Part shown: positions 16,305 through 23,844 of the stretch, one piece after another
How the letters are laid out: each line of letters starts with the position of its first letter
Position numbering within the stretch: position 1 is the first letter of the stretch
Assembly (NCBI GenBank): GCA_038322995.1
Contig: JBBQGM010000040.1
Span: 1-45,293, forward strand
Source: QHXQ01 sp038322995
GTDB lineage: Bacteria; Acidobacteriota; Blastocatellia; Pyrinomonadales; Pyrinomonadaceae
DNA length: 45,293 bases
Direction: 5' to 3'
Notes under the pieces: generated by a model
Told to the model about the DNA's origin: nothing
Databases searched by the model: none
Seen by the model: the letters and a program-made list of their open reading frames with translations, nothing else
Position numbers and translations under genes: made by a program

Positions 16305-17717
16305 TTATTTTCCTCTGTCTGAGCTTGACGGCAGATCGCTGTCAGGCTCGTGGGCCAAGAATTGCGGATCGTGCCAATCCCAGATGCGCGCCGGTTGCTC
16401 GTCCACATTCACCGGATTCACATTCCAACGCCACGTCGCATGTGCCATGGCCCCACGCGCGTTGATGAGCACGCTCAAAGCTAACAGCAGCGCGCCACAC
16501 GCAGGCAGCGCACGGCCGGTACGGAATGCGCCCGCCGCGCGGCGGCTCGCTTGCCAATTCAACATTCCCTTCAGTCCGCAGATCGCCAGCAGCACGAACC
16601 ACGGCACGAGACCGGTCGTGTAGCGTGGGCCGTAGCTATGCCCACCCCACCAGGGATCGAACCCGGCCACGACGACAAGATGTGCGACGATGATGCCGCC
16701 GGCCATGATGACAAGTCTTGGATAGGGCAACTCGCGTGCGTAACGTAGCAATAGATAGAGGACGAACAGCAAGACAGGCACATAGACGAGCAGTCCTCGT
16801 CCGGGGCTGAAGAGGTTGCCGGCGAATGCGCTGGGGAACGAGCCGAAGTGCAGGCGGCTGGCGCTGTAGTAATGGGGCAGCGGCTGACTGAAATGCTGAA
16901 CAGAGTAAAGGGCAAGGAGTGCGGCCCAGACCGCGCCGGTCAGCGCGTAAGGCAAGATGCGCGCACGTCGGTAAAGCCATAGATAGATCGTGATGGCGAC
17001 AATGGGTATGGCGTAGGTCGGCCGGACGAAGTAGAGCCAGGCGAGTGTGGTGGCCAGCAACACGGACCGCATGCGCGCGTGTCCGGTCGCATCCGCCAGC
17101 AATTGCACTAAGGCCAAGCCGAGTAAAAAGATGCCCCACGTGTCCGACCACAGCGCGCGTGAGGCGGTGCTCCAGACCTGTGTGCCGAGCGTGCCGCCGA
17201 GCGCGACCGTGATGCTCCAACTCCACGGCAGCAACAGCCGGCTCATGCAGAAAAAGATGGCGGCCAAAGCGGCCATTAACAGCGCGGCGAGGCTGGCCTG
17301 AATGATTGTTTCGCCGCGCTGATTGTATGTGCCATCGTGGTTCGCGGCCGAGATGCCGCAAGCATTCAGCAGCGCAACATAAGGTAACGACAAGAGCGAT
17401 GTGCCGGGCGGGAAGAAGTAGTAAATGTGCGCGCCGACAACCTCAAGCTGATAATAATCGCCATAAGAGTTATAGCCAACTTGTGGGCGCGTTGGCTGGG
17501 GCGGCCAGTTATAGGCGTCTAAAGTGAAGCTATGATGATGCAGCAGACTCTGACTAAGCAGGATCGAGTAGCGGGAATCGGCGATCTGGTGTACGTGCGA
17601 AGCGAGGAAGAGAATTAGAGTGCAGATGAAGATTAGCGCGGCGGTGATGATGTCGCGGTGGCGCACCCGCCAAAGGCCCGCCAGCATGTTGGGCGTCGCC
17701 GCAATCGCTACTCGCAT
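16305..17717 (-). CDS. Polytopic membrane protein, possible PMT-type glycosyltransferase
   Basis: 470 aa with about ten to twelve membrane segments. Early motifs (SRYSILLSQSLLHHHSF and a YYFFPPGTSLLSLP loop) and the later WWGGHSYGPRYTTGLVPW resemble the extracytoplasmic loops of GT-C fold, PMT/ArnT-like lipid-linked glycosyltransferases. A canonical DD or DE catalytic pair in the first loop is not obvious, so the activity is a guess. It lies convergent to the CYTH gene with only 39 bp between the stops. Confidence 0.6.
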   Translation of the reverse strand: MRVAIAATPNMLAGLWRVRHRDIITAALIFICTLILFLASHVHQIADSRYSILLSQSLLHHHSFTLDAYNWPPQPTRPQVGYNSYGDYYQLEVVGAHIYYFFPPGTSLLSLPYVALLNACGISAANHDGTYNQRGETIIQASLAALLMAALAAIFFCMSRLLLPWSWSITVALGGTLGTQVWSTASRALWSDTWGIFLLGLALVQLLADATGHARMRSVLLATTLAWLYFVRPTYAIPIVAITIYLWLYRRARILPYALTGAVWAALLALYSVQHFSQPLPHYYSASRLHFGSFPSAFAGNLFSPGRGLLVYVPVLLFVLYLLLRYARELPYPRLVIMAGGIIVAHLVVVAGFDPWWGGHSYGPRYTTGLVPWFVLLAICGLKGMLNWQASRRAAGAFRTGRALPACGALLLALSVLINARGAMAHATWRWNVNPVNVDEQPARIWDWHDPQFLAHEPDSDLPSSSDRGK

Positions 17718-17979
17718 CTTCTCGTTTCAGCCAGCATGGAGGATGTCATTGCGGCACATGTTAATGCAGCACACGGTGAGTCCCCAAGTATGATAAAGGA
17801 ACGCGCTGCATCCGGGTCATACACACGCCGTAGCCTTAACGTTAGCTCAGTCCTATATTTCCCGCCAACTGCTCGTACTTTTCATCTGCCGCACGCCTAG
17901 CGCGCATGGCACGTCGGTTGCGCTAAGGAACGGTTGTAGACAGATGATAAATCTTTTACAAGTTTGGAAGGAGATGAAC
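17718..17979. other. Leader region without a recognised gene
   Basis: About 260 bp between the divergent membrane protein and lipoprotein genes. I see no tRNA, ncRNA or convincing ORF. It must hold the promoters of both genes. AAGGAG at 17968-17973 is the ribosome site of the next gene. Confidence 0.4.
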
Positions 17980-18564
17980 GTGCGTAAACATTTTGTCCTC
18001 GGCCTCGGTGCGCTGGCGCTCTCATTCGTGGCCGTCAGTTGCGCCTCGGATACCACAAGCACTAATACCGCGAACGCGAATACAGACACGACAACCACCA
18101 CTAGCACCACTACTACATCAACCGCGCCGGCCTCTGCGCCGCGCACCGGCCCCGACAATTCGGAGATCACTGTTGCGGAGACCAACGGCACGCGCACGGA
18201 GACGCGCACCTTCAAGAGCGGCCGGGTGCAGCGTGTGGTCGTGACGACGACGCCTGAAGGCCGGCGCACGGCGCGCGTCTATTCAAGCACGGGCGAGACC
18301 CACGATCTGCCGGAGAATAAAGTGGCCGACGCGCTCGATGCCACGGGCGACGCGCTCGGCGACGCCGCGGGCTTTGTGGCCGACAAGACGGTGGACGCCG
18401 CCAAGGCCGTGAAAGATGGGGGCGCGACCGTGATTGAAAAGACCGGCGAGGGCGCAAAAACCGTCGGCGAGAAGACGGCCGGCGGTGCAAAAAAGGTGGG
18501 TGAGAAGACCGTTGAAGGCGTAAAGAAAACCGGCAGCGCAATCAAAAAAGCGGTAACTCCTTAA
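17980..18564 (+). CDS. Putative lipoprotein with LEA-like amphipathic repeats
   Basis: 194 aa from a GTG at 17980, placed six bases after AAGGAG. An ATG at 17974 touches the ribosome site and is less likely. Residues 1-21 are a signal peptide ending in VAVSC, a plausible lipobox with Cys21. A Thr-rich linker follows (tracts of T with S and N), then a short basic beta-like region, then about 80 residues of repeating KT-x-GAK-x-VGEKT units typical of LEA-like or apolipoprotein-like amphipathic helices. Such proteins are often stress-related in bacteria; the role here is inferred. A strong terminator follows. Confidence 0.72.
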   Translation: MRKHFVLGLGALALSFVAVSCASDTTSTNTANANTDTTTTTSTTTTSTAPASAPRTGPDNSEITVAETNGTRTETRTFKSGRVQRVVVTTTPEGRRTARVYSSTGETHDLPENKVADALDATGDALGDAAGFVADKTVDAAKAVKDGGATVIEKTGEGAKTVGEKTAGGAKKVGEKTVEGVKKTGSAIKKAVTP

Positions 18565-18587
18565 GCGGTAGGTTCGATACTAACGAG

Positions 18588-18630
18588 CAAGCGGGCCGCC
18601 GTGGGCAAACCCACAGCGGCCCGCTTGTTT
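18588..18630 (+). terminator. Strong intrinsic terminator
   Basis: A perfect 12-bp stem (18588-18599 with 18616-18627), one mismatch, a further 5-bp stem (gtggg/cccac) and a 4-base loop, followed by a short T-run. It ends the lipoprotein transcript. Confidence 0.85.
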
Positions 18631-18678
18631 AACGTTGGCCGGCACATTTGGGCGGCGGCGAATCGGCCTCGTGGATGC

Positions 18679-18687
18679 TGTTATAGT
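18679..18687 (+). promoter_or_regulatory. Extended -10 promoter (TGTTATAGT)
   Basis: TGn plus TATAGT; predicted start near 18694, giving a ~50-base leader to the ATG at 18743. The same nine bases occur on the minus strand at 20692-20700 ahead of the Uma2 gene. Confidence 0.5.
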
Positions 18688-18742
18688 GCCACCACCGCAA
18701 GCGCGCGGGTGGCCCCGGAAGAACGGAAGGAGTTGTTGATCC

Positions 18743-19039
18743 ATGAGCGACAATAAGCGCTTTACCTTGATTTGTCCTTGCTGTGCTGCCACGCTCGTGA
18801 TCGACGCGGGCACGGGTGCGCTCATCGCGCATGAAGAAAAAGCGAAGCCCGTCGCCTCGTTCGAGGAGATGGCCAAGGGCATGGAGAAACAGAAGCAGTT
18901 GCGCGAGCAACTGTTCGCGCAAGAACTTGACTCGCACAAAGACCGCGAGCGTCTGCTCGAAGAGAAGTTCCGCGAGGCGTTGAAGCGCGCCGACAAGGAT
19001 ACGGGCACACCGTACAAGAACCCGCTCGACCTCGACTGA
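18743..19039 (+). CDS. Small zinc-ribbon-like coiled-coil protein, unknown
   Basis: 98 aa. The N-terminus carries FTLICPCCAATLVID, a CPxC-type half zinc knuckle; a second Cys pair is missing, so metal binding would need a dimer or be lost. Residues 35-85 are highly charged and predicted helical (EKQKQLREQLFAQELD...EKFREALKRA), likely a coiled coil. AAGGAG lies ten bases before the ATG. Similar short proteins occur as unnamed hypotheticals; no function is known to me. Confidence 0.7.
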   Translation: MSDNKRFTLICPCCAATLVIDAGTGALIAHEEKAKPVASFEEMAKGMEKQKQLREQLFAQELDSHKDRERLLEEKFREALKRADKDTGTPYKNPLDLD

Positions 19040-19112
19040 TGCCGGCGCTAAGCGGGCCGCTGCGCAACGGTGCCAGCGGGGCGGAGTTGTGGTTAATCTC
19101 TCTAGCCGGACA

Positions 19113-19877
19113 CTAACGCTTCAACGCCACCGGAAAGTCGGGCACGGTCTGCGGCTTGGCGGTCGTCGGCGTCTGGTTGCCGGCCGTGAGCGCCTTGACG
19201 CGCTCGGAGATATACAGGTCGAGCATGTTGACGGTGATGCGCCCGTGCCCGCCGTAGTCCGCGCCGCCCAACAAGCCTTCGACCACCGCCTTTGTGAACG
19301 CGCCGTTGTGCCATTCCAACTTTTCGAGCGAATACTGATTGCCCGTCGAAGCGGCGAACACAATCGCGCCGTTCTCCGCGCTGGCGAGTTCGTTGACGAC
19401 GCCGTTCATCTCATTCTGCATCCCGCGCCGCGTGCCCAAGACGTTCCCCGCATGACAGGTGTCGATGAAGAACAGCGTCTTGCCCGCGATGGCGGCGACC
19501 GTGTTTCTGATATCGGAGAACGAAACGCCCGTGCGCAGCAGACGCTCAGGATCGGCGTTGAACGGCAGATAATAATAGACGCCGGTCGGATCGTTGACGC
19601 CGTGTCCGGCGAAGAGGACGACCGCGACATTCTTGCTCGTCGTCTCCTTCCGTATCCAATCAAGCCCGTCCAGCACCTCGTCCTTCGACGCCTTATCATC
19701 CGTCAAAACTTTAACGATCACCTCGCGGTACAGAGTGCCCTTTTGCCGCGCCCACGCATCCGCAAAATCCTGCGCGTCCTTCGCCGGAAAGCCGAGCTTC
19801 AACTTCTCGTTCGCGTAGTTGCTCACCCCAACCGACAGCACGTACAACTTCGGTCTGATCTCAAACTGCTCATTCAC
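19113..19877 (-). CDS. Caspase family (peptidase C14) domain protein, probably 5'-truncated
   Basis: About 254 aa from a GTG at 19877. The caspase-hemoglobinase fold is clear: KLYVLSVGVSNY, the His92 block VVLFAGHGV, and the Cys141 block LFFIDTCHAGN, both dyad residues present. In many bacteria this type of caspase domain forms the C-terminal part of a longer protein with WD40 or other N-terminal domains. Here it begins abruptly, without signal peptide or partner domain. The frame extends to an ATG at 19994, but those ~39 codons are the shadow of a GxxExxY gene stump in another frame (19870-20016). The likely reading is a fusion junction of two gene fragments; expression is uncertain. Confidence 0.72.
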   Translation of the reverse strand: MNEQFEIRPKLYVLSVGVSNYANEKLKLGFPAKDAQDFADAWARQKGTLYREVIVKVLTDDKASKDEVLDGLDWIRKETTSKNVAVVLFAGHGVNDPTGVYYYLPFNADPERLLRTGVSFSDIRNTVAAIAGKTLFFIDTCHAGNVLGTRRGMQNEMNGVVNELASAENGAIVFAASTGNQYSLEKLEWHNGAFTKAVVEGLLGGADYGGHGRITVNMLDLYISERVKALTAGNQTPTTAKPQTVPDFPVALKR

Positions 19878-20016
19878 GACCACGCTGCGCCTGCAACTCG
19901 ATCTCCAACGCTTCCTGATAGACCGGTTCGAGAAAGCCCGTGCCCAACTGCCAATAAGCCTCCATCGCCGCGCCGACCACTGCATAGACTTCATCTTTGA
20001 GGAGCAGATCAGACAT
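19870..20016 (-). pseudogene. GxxExxY protein, N-terminal fragment
   Basis: Reading from the ATG at 20016 gives 48 codons: MSDLLLKDEVYAVVGAAMEA, then YWQLGTGFLEPVYQEALEIE and a stop. This is the start of the GxxExxY family (PDDEXK-like, PF13366), including its GTGFLEPVY name motif. Full-length members are about 125-130 aa, so roughly two thirds is missing. The break lies at the start of the caspase domain on the same strand, showing a recombination or deletion joint. Too short for most gene callers. Confidence 0.8.
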
Positions 20017-20087
20017 CGCTAAAGAAATTTATCCACGAAATCATACGAACCAACACGAATGAAATGCGGACGGGCAGTCCGTGAGGA

Positions 20088-20660
20088 TTAGTCGAGGCTC
20101 ACGCGGTCATAGACTTCGCGCAGGGCGAGCGTACACGGGACGGACGCTAACTCAACCCGGCTCTCTAGTCCGCGCATGTCCGTTAGCAGCCAGCGCCCGT
20201 CCGGTTGTTTGACGTGCTGCGTGACGTGAAACTGGTTCTGCGCGACGAGCAGGTATTCGGTTAGTGATTCGATGGTGCGGTAATAGCCGAACTTTATGTC
20301 TTGATCATATGCGGCGGTTGATTTGGATAGTACCTCTATGATCAGGCAGGGATTCAATAGCGTGTCAAACTGCGCATCTTCTAGCTGCGGCTCGCCGCAG
20401 ACCACTACCACATCAGGATAAGTATAGAGTTTCGCGCCGGGCACGCCGACCCGCATGTCGCTGACTAGCACTTTGCAGTCGGTTGGCTTTAGCTGCTGCT
20501 TGAGTTCGGCAGCGATATTAATGGTGATGAGGTTATGCCTCAGACTCGCTCCTGTCATAGCGAAGACCTCGCCTTGCAGATATTCATTTCTTGTTTCAGC
20601 TTTGCGCTCAAGCTCAAGGTATTCTTCGGGCGCGATGTGCGTTGTGAGTTGGCTGACCAT
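20088..20660 (-). CDS. Uma2 family endonuclease (DUF820)
   Basis: 190 aa from the ATG at 20660, which has GGAG about eight bases ahead; an in-frame ATG at 20693 lies upstream of the predicted transcript start and is rejected. Uma2 features: the EYLELERKAETRNEYLQGEVFAM helix-strand, HN in RHNLITINIA, then the PD-(D/E)xK core with VSDMRVGV, YPDVVVVCGEP and LIIEVLSKST. The family is widespread in cyanobacteria and Blastocatellia and is often linked to transposons, but its role is unproven. It has its own promoter. Confidence 0.9.
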   Translation of the reverse strand: MVSQLTTHIAPEEYLELERKAETRNEYLQGEVFAMTGASLRHNLITINIAAELKQQLKPTDCKVLVSDMRVGVPGAKLYTYPDVVVVCGEPQLEDAQFDTLLNPCLIIEVLSKSTAAYDQDIKFGYYRTIESLTEYLLVAQNQFHVTQHVKQPDGRWLLTDMRGLESRVELASVPCTLALREVYDRVSLD

Positions 20661-20691
20661 AGACAGTCTCCAAACGGGTTGAACTATCGAC

Positions 20692-20700
20692 ACTATAACA
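20692..20700 (-). promoter_or_regulatory. Extended -10 promoter of the Uma2 gene
   Basis: Minus-strand TGTTATAGT; predicted start near 20685, 25 bases before the ATG at 20660. It matches the motif at 18679-18687 exactly. Confidence 0.5.
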
Positions 20701-20744
20701 TCGAACTAAGCGAAGCTAAATATGCTCCTGCTCAGACAAGTTTC

Positions 20745-21113
20745 TCAAGCAGATGAGGCGCACTGATTCAACGCGGTTTGCAGCGTCTCGATAGCGAGGG
20801 CGGCGGCGTGTGTCTTGCGCGCGGGCAGGCCGGCGAGTGCGCGGGCGATGTGTTGGCGTGTGAGGGCCGCGGCTTCATCTGTTGTCATGCCTTCGATCAG
20901 TTCTGCGAGCGCGGAGCCGCAGGCCAGCGTGGGCGGGCAGCCGTAGGCGAGGAAGCGCGCGGCTGTGATGCGGCCGTTGGCGATGCGCAAGCTCAAGCGT
21001 AAGCGGTCGCCGCAGACGGGATTGGTCAACTCGGCGACTGCGTTAGCGTCGGCGAGCGGGCCAGCGTTGCGCGGATGGGCAAGGTGGTCTTGTAGAGTAG
21101 CGGAGTAGGGCAA
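20745..21113 (-). CDS. IscU/NifU-like Fe-S scaffold variant
   Basis: 122 aa with a TTG start at 21113, six bases after the iscS stop. Scaffold features are clear: DHLAHPRNAG at 9-18, NPVCGD with Cys34 and the conserved Asp, and YGCPPTLACGS with Cys59. The third canonical cluster Cys, normally in LPxxKxHC, is missing: here the sequence is LPARKTHAAAL, so Ala103 takes its place. An extra Cys65 sits in the ASSS-type segment and could stand in. It partners the upstream cysteine desulfurase. It may be a specialised or reduced scaffold; a frame error is unlikely since both sides of the motif align. Confidence 0.85.
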   Translation of the reverse strand: MPYSATLQDHLAHPRNAGPLADANAVAELTNPVCGDRLRLSLRIANGRITAARFLAYGCPPTLACGSALAELIEGMTTDEAAALTRQHIARALAGLPARKTHAAALAIETLQTALNQCASSA

Positions 21114-21119
21114 GGGCGT

Positions 21120-22340
21120 TTACGCTTGGGTCAAGGTGGACGCGCACGCTCGTTCTGCCTCAGCCTGTTGATAGAGCGGCGAGAGGCGGCGCAGGTTCTC
21201 GACGGCGCGGGGCAGCACTTCGAGTGTGTGATCAATGTCGGCGGCGGTCGTGTCTTTGCCGAGGCTGAAGCGGATCGAGCCGCGCGCGAGCTCGTCGTTG
21301 CGCCCCAACGCGCGGATGACGGGCGACGGTTCGAGCGAGCCGGAGGAGCAGGCTGAGCCGGTTGAGACGGCGACGCCTTGCATGTCGAGATTGATCAAGA
21401 GACCTTCGCCTTCGATGTAGCGGAAGGAGATGTTTGACAGGTGCGGCAGGCGCGCGTCGCAGCGACCGTTAAAGACGATGTCGCTGACCGCCGCGCCGAC
21501 GCCGGTCTCGAAGCGATCACGTAAGGCGCGCATGTGGGCGATACGTTCTGCAAGTTCTGCCCGCGCGAGCGCGGCGGCACAGCCGAAGGCGACGATTGAG
21601 GCGACGGCTTCCGTGCCCGCGCGCCGTTCGCGCTCCTGATGTCCGCCGACGTTCTGCGGCGTGAGCCGCACGCTGCGCCGGACGAAGAGCGCGCCCACGC
21701 CTTTCGGCGCGTGCAGTTTGTGCGCCGAGAGCGACAGCAGATCGCAGCGCAAGTCCTCGACATCAATTTCCATCCGCCCCGCCGCTTGCACCGCGTCCGT
21801 GTGCAACCACAGATATTTGTGCCCGCGTGCGCGTTCTTCATGCACGAGCGCGCCGATCTCAGCGACCGGTTGGATCGTGCCGATCTCGTTGTTGGCGAGC
21901 ATCAGGGTGAGCAGCACCGTGTCGGGGCGCAGGGCGGCGCGCACATCGGCCACGCGCACGATGCCGTCCGTATAGACGGGCAGGCGCGTCACTTCCCAGC
22001 CGCGCTTCTCCAATGCGTCGCAGACGCCGCGCACGGCCGAATGCTCAATTGCGGACGTGATGATGTGACGGCCGTGCGACGCGTGCGTCTCGCAGAGACC
22101 GCGTATGGCCAGATTGTTCGCCTCCGTGCCACCGGAGAGAAACACGATCTCGTTGGCCCGCGCGTTAATCAAGGCCGCGACTTCGCGGCGGGCGTGTTCC
22201 ACGGCCGCCCGCGCCTCTTGGCCGTAAAAATGGACGCTCGAAGCGTTGCCGAACATCTCCGTCAAGTATGGCAGCATTGCCGCGACCACGCGCGGATCAA
22301 CCGGCGTGGTCGCGCTGTTATCAAGATAAACTCTACGCAT
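21120..22340 (-). CDS. Cysteine desulfurase (IscS/NifS type)
   Basis: 406 aa. A PLP enzyme that takes sulfur from cysteine as persulfide for Fe-S clusters and other thio-cofactors. It opens with RRVYLDNSATTPVDP; PLP contacts include His100 (SAIEHSAV) and Lys208 in SLSAHKLHAPKG; the sulfur-carrying Cys331 is in the flexible loop TGSACSSGSLEPS. The loop length is of the IscS/NifS (class I) kind. The IscU-like gene follows after a gap of only six bases, so the two form an operon. IscR, HscA/B and ferredoxin are not nearby. Confidence 0.94.
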   Translation of the reverse strand: MRRVYLDNSATTPVDPRVVAAMLPYLTEMFGNASSVHFYGQEARAAVEHARREVAALINARANEIVFLSGGTEANNLAIRGLCETHASHGRHIITSAIEHSAVRGVCDALEKRGWEVTRLPVYTDGIVRVADVRAALRPDTVLLTLMLANNEIGTIQPVAEIGALVHEERARGHKYLWLHTDAVQAAGRMEIDVEDLRCDLLSLSAHKLHAPKGVGALFVRRSVRLTPQNVGGHQERERRAGTEAVASIVAFGCAAALARAELAERIAHMRALRDRFETGVGAAVSDIVFNGRCDARLPHLSNISFRYIEGEGLLINLDMQGVAVSTGSACSSGSLEPSPVIRALGRNDELARGSIRFSLGKDTTAADIDHTLEVLPRAVENLRRLSPLYQQAEAERACASTLTQA

Positions 22341-22704
22341 AAAAGCTGTTCGTTGTCCCGCGTCCGTGGTCGGTTATATCGGCTCAAGCACCGGCACTCA
22401 TTCAGCGCGCCACCCGCCGACTAATTAACCGTGGACAACGGGCACTCGCCCTTTAACCATCCGAAGCTGTGCATGGCGTTTGTCGCGGCGCGGATCGTGC
22501 GCCTACGCGCCAAAGATTTGCTGCTGTTGCGCGCATGTTTTCCGGTTGTGAGTCTAGGCCGCTGTCCGGTGCGCGTCAAGAAAGGGAAAGTTTGTGACGC
22601 TGTCGGCCGGAGTGTTAGCATGCGGCTGTGCCTGTAGCCTGTCGGCGCGAACGCCCGCGCCGGGCGGCGTGTTGGCTGTAATACATTTCAAGGAGAGACG
22701 AATT
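22341..22704. other. 364-bp divergent intergenic region
   Basis: It lies between iscS (minus) and the exported glycine-zipper gene (plus). Short frames exist on both strands (for example 22431-22637) but none has a ribosome site or recognisable product. A minus-strand TATAAC near 22375 could serve iscS. AAGGAG at 22690-22695 is the ribosome site of the gene at 22705. Nothing else is seen. Confidence 0.45.
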
Positions 22705-23763
22705 ATGCAGACCCCTATCCGCTTACGCGCTGCTGCACTGGTGCTCGCGCTCACGTTGCTCCCCTTCGCGCCGTCGAACGTGCGCGCCGTAACAGTAGAT
22801 GCCGCTGCCGCCGCGCAACAGACGAGCACGTTGGAACGCGGCTACCGCACGGGTTATTCGGACGGTTATCAAGCCGGCTGGCGCGATCAACTCGACCGCG
22901 CCGCGCGCGACTATCGCAACAAGGCCGACTATCAACGGGCCGACCGCGCCTACGTCGCTGCCTACGGCACGCTCGAAGATTACCGCGACGGTTATCAGCA
23001 GGGCTTCGAGCGCGGCTACAACGCGGGCTTCGAGCAGCGCGGCTTTGATTCCAGCGTGCCGGCCAATCTCGCGGGGCGCGGCGCGACCAACGGGCCGGAC
23101 AATGATGGTGGCAACGTGCCCAGCAGCACGGCGGCGCGCGATAACGGGCGGCGCGTGCCCACCAATGCCAGCAGCGATTCAACTGATCGAAACGGCAACA
23201 CTGCGCCGGCCGACCTATCCGGCAGGATTGATATTCCGCAGGAGACACAACTCCGCGTCGAGTTGTTGACGCGGCTCACGTCAGACGCTTCCCAGCGCGG
23301 CGACCGGTTTGACGCGCGCGTCATTGAGCCGGCGCAGTTCGCGGGCGCAACCGTGAGCGGGCGCGTCGCGCGCGTGCGCCGGGCCGGTAAGATCAAAGGT
23401 TCATCCCAGTTGCAACTTGATGTTGAGCAGATACGCTTGCCCGACGGCCGCTTCGCTAATCTTAACGGGCAGGTGATCGAGGTCGTGCGCCGGACGGGCA
23501 CGGGCGTCGATGACGTTGATCCCGAAGGCGGCGTGCGCGGCGGCAGCAGCACGAAGGACGATGTATCGAAGATCGGCGCGGGCGCAGGCATCGGCGCGAT
23601 CATCGGCGCGATTGCGGGCGGCGGCAAAGGTGCGGCCATCGGCGCGATCATCGGCGGCGGCGTCGGCACGGCCGGCGTCGTCACCTCGCGCGGCGGTGAC
23701 GTGCGCCTCGAACCCGGCACAGAACTTATCATCCGCACTTCGACCGAGACGCGGATTCAATAG
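22705..23763 (+). CDS. Exported glycine-zipper protein with GY-rich repeats
   Basis: 352 aa from the ATG at 22705, nine bases after AAGGAG; the frame is open further upstream without a good start. Residues 1-31 are a signal peptide ending VRAVTV. A GY-rich part follows in two blocks (RGYRTGYSDGYQAGW near 50 and DGYQQGFERGYNAGFEQ near 96), then a disordered linker, a beta-rich domain (DIPQETQLRVELLTRL to VEQIRLPDGRFANLNG) and a C-terminal glycine zipper with repeated GAIIGA units near 295-325, likely membrane-associated. The beta domain resembles those of other acidobacterial exported proteins. Function unknown. Confidence 0.72.
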   Translation: MQTPIRLRAAALVLALTLLPFAPSNVRAVTVDAAAAAQQTSTLERGYRTGYSDGYQAGWRDQLDRAARDYRNKADYQRADRAYVAAYGTLEDYRDGYQQGFERGYNAGFEQRGFDSSVPANLAGRGATNGPDNDGGNVPSSTAARDNGRRVPTNASSDSTDRNGNTAPADLSGRIDIPQETQLRVELLTRLTSDASQRGDRFDARVIEPAQFAGATVSGRVARVRRAGKIKGSSQLQLDVEQIRLPDGRFANLNGQVIEVVRRTGTGVDDVDPEGGVRGGSSTKDDVSKIGAGAGIGAIIGAIAGGGKGAAIGAIIGGGVGTAGVVTSRGGDVRLEPGTELIIRTSTETRIQ

Positions 23764-23766
23764 CTT

Positions 23767-23843
23767 AGGTTCAAGGTTCAAGGTTTAAGGTTTAAGCTCA
23801 GACGAACCTTGAACCTTGAACTTTGAACTTTTCTCCTAACTCT
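23767..23843 (+). repeat. Heptamer array with inverted symmetry
   Basis: Eleven seven-base periods fill the gap: aggttca twice, aggttta twice, two variable units, then ttgaacc once and ttgaact twice, and two T/C-rich units. The first half is roughly the reverse complement of the second, so it can form a hairpin. It ends one base before the ATG at 23845. It could act as a terminator for the gene upstream. Confidence 0.75.
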
Positions 23844-23844
23844 C

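Noticed and set aside
17718..17979. Riboswitch or ncRNA
   Set aside because: No conserved riboswitch core recognised and no clear terminator-antiterminator pair.
21639..22424. 261-codon open frame antisense to iscS
   Set aside because: Composition of a shadow frame; iscS is certain on the other strand.
22431..22637. Short frames in the iscS-22705 gap
   Set aside because: No ribosome site, no recognisable product, opposite-strand frames equally open.
23767..23843. CRISPR array
   Set aside because: Units are seven bases with no spacers and no cas genes nearby.
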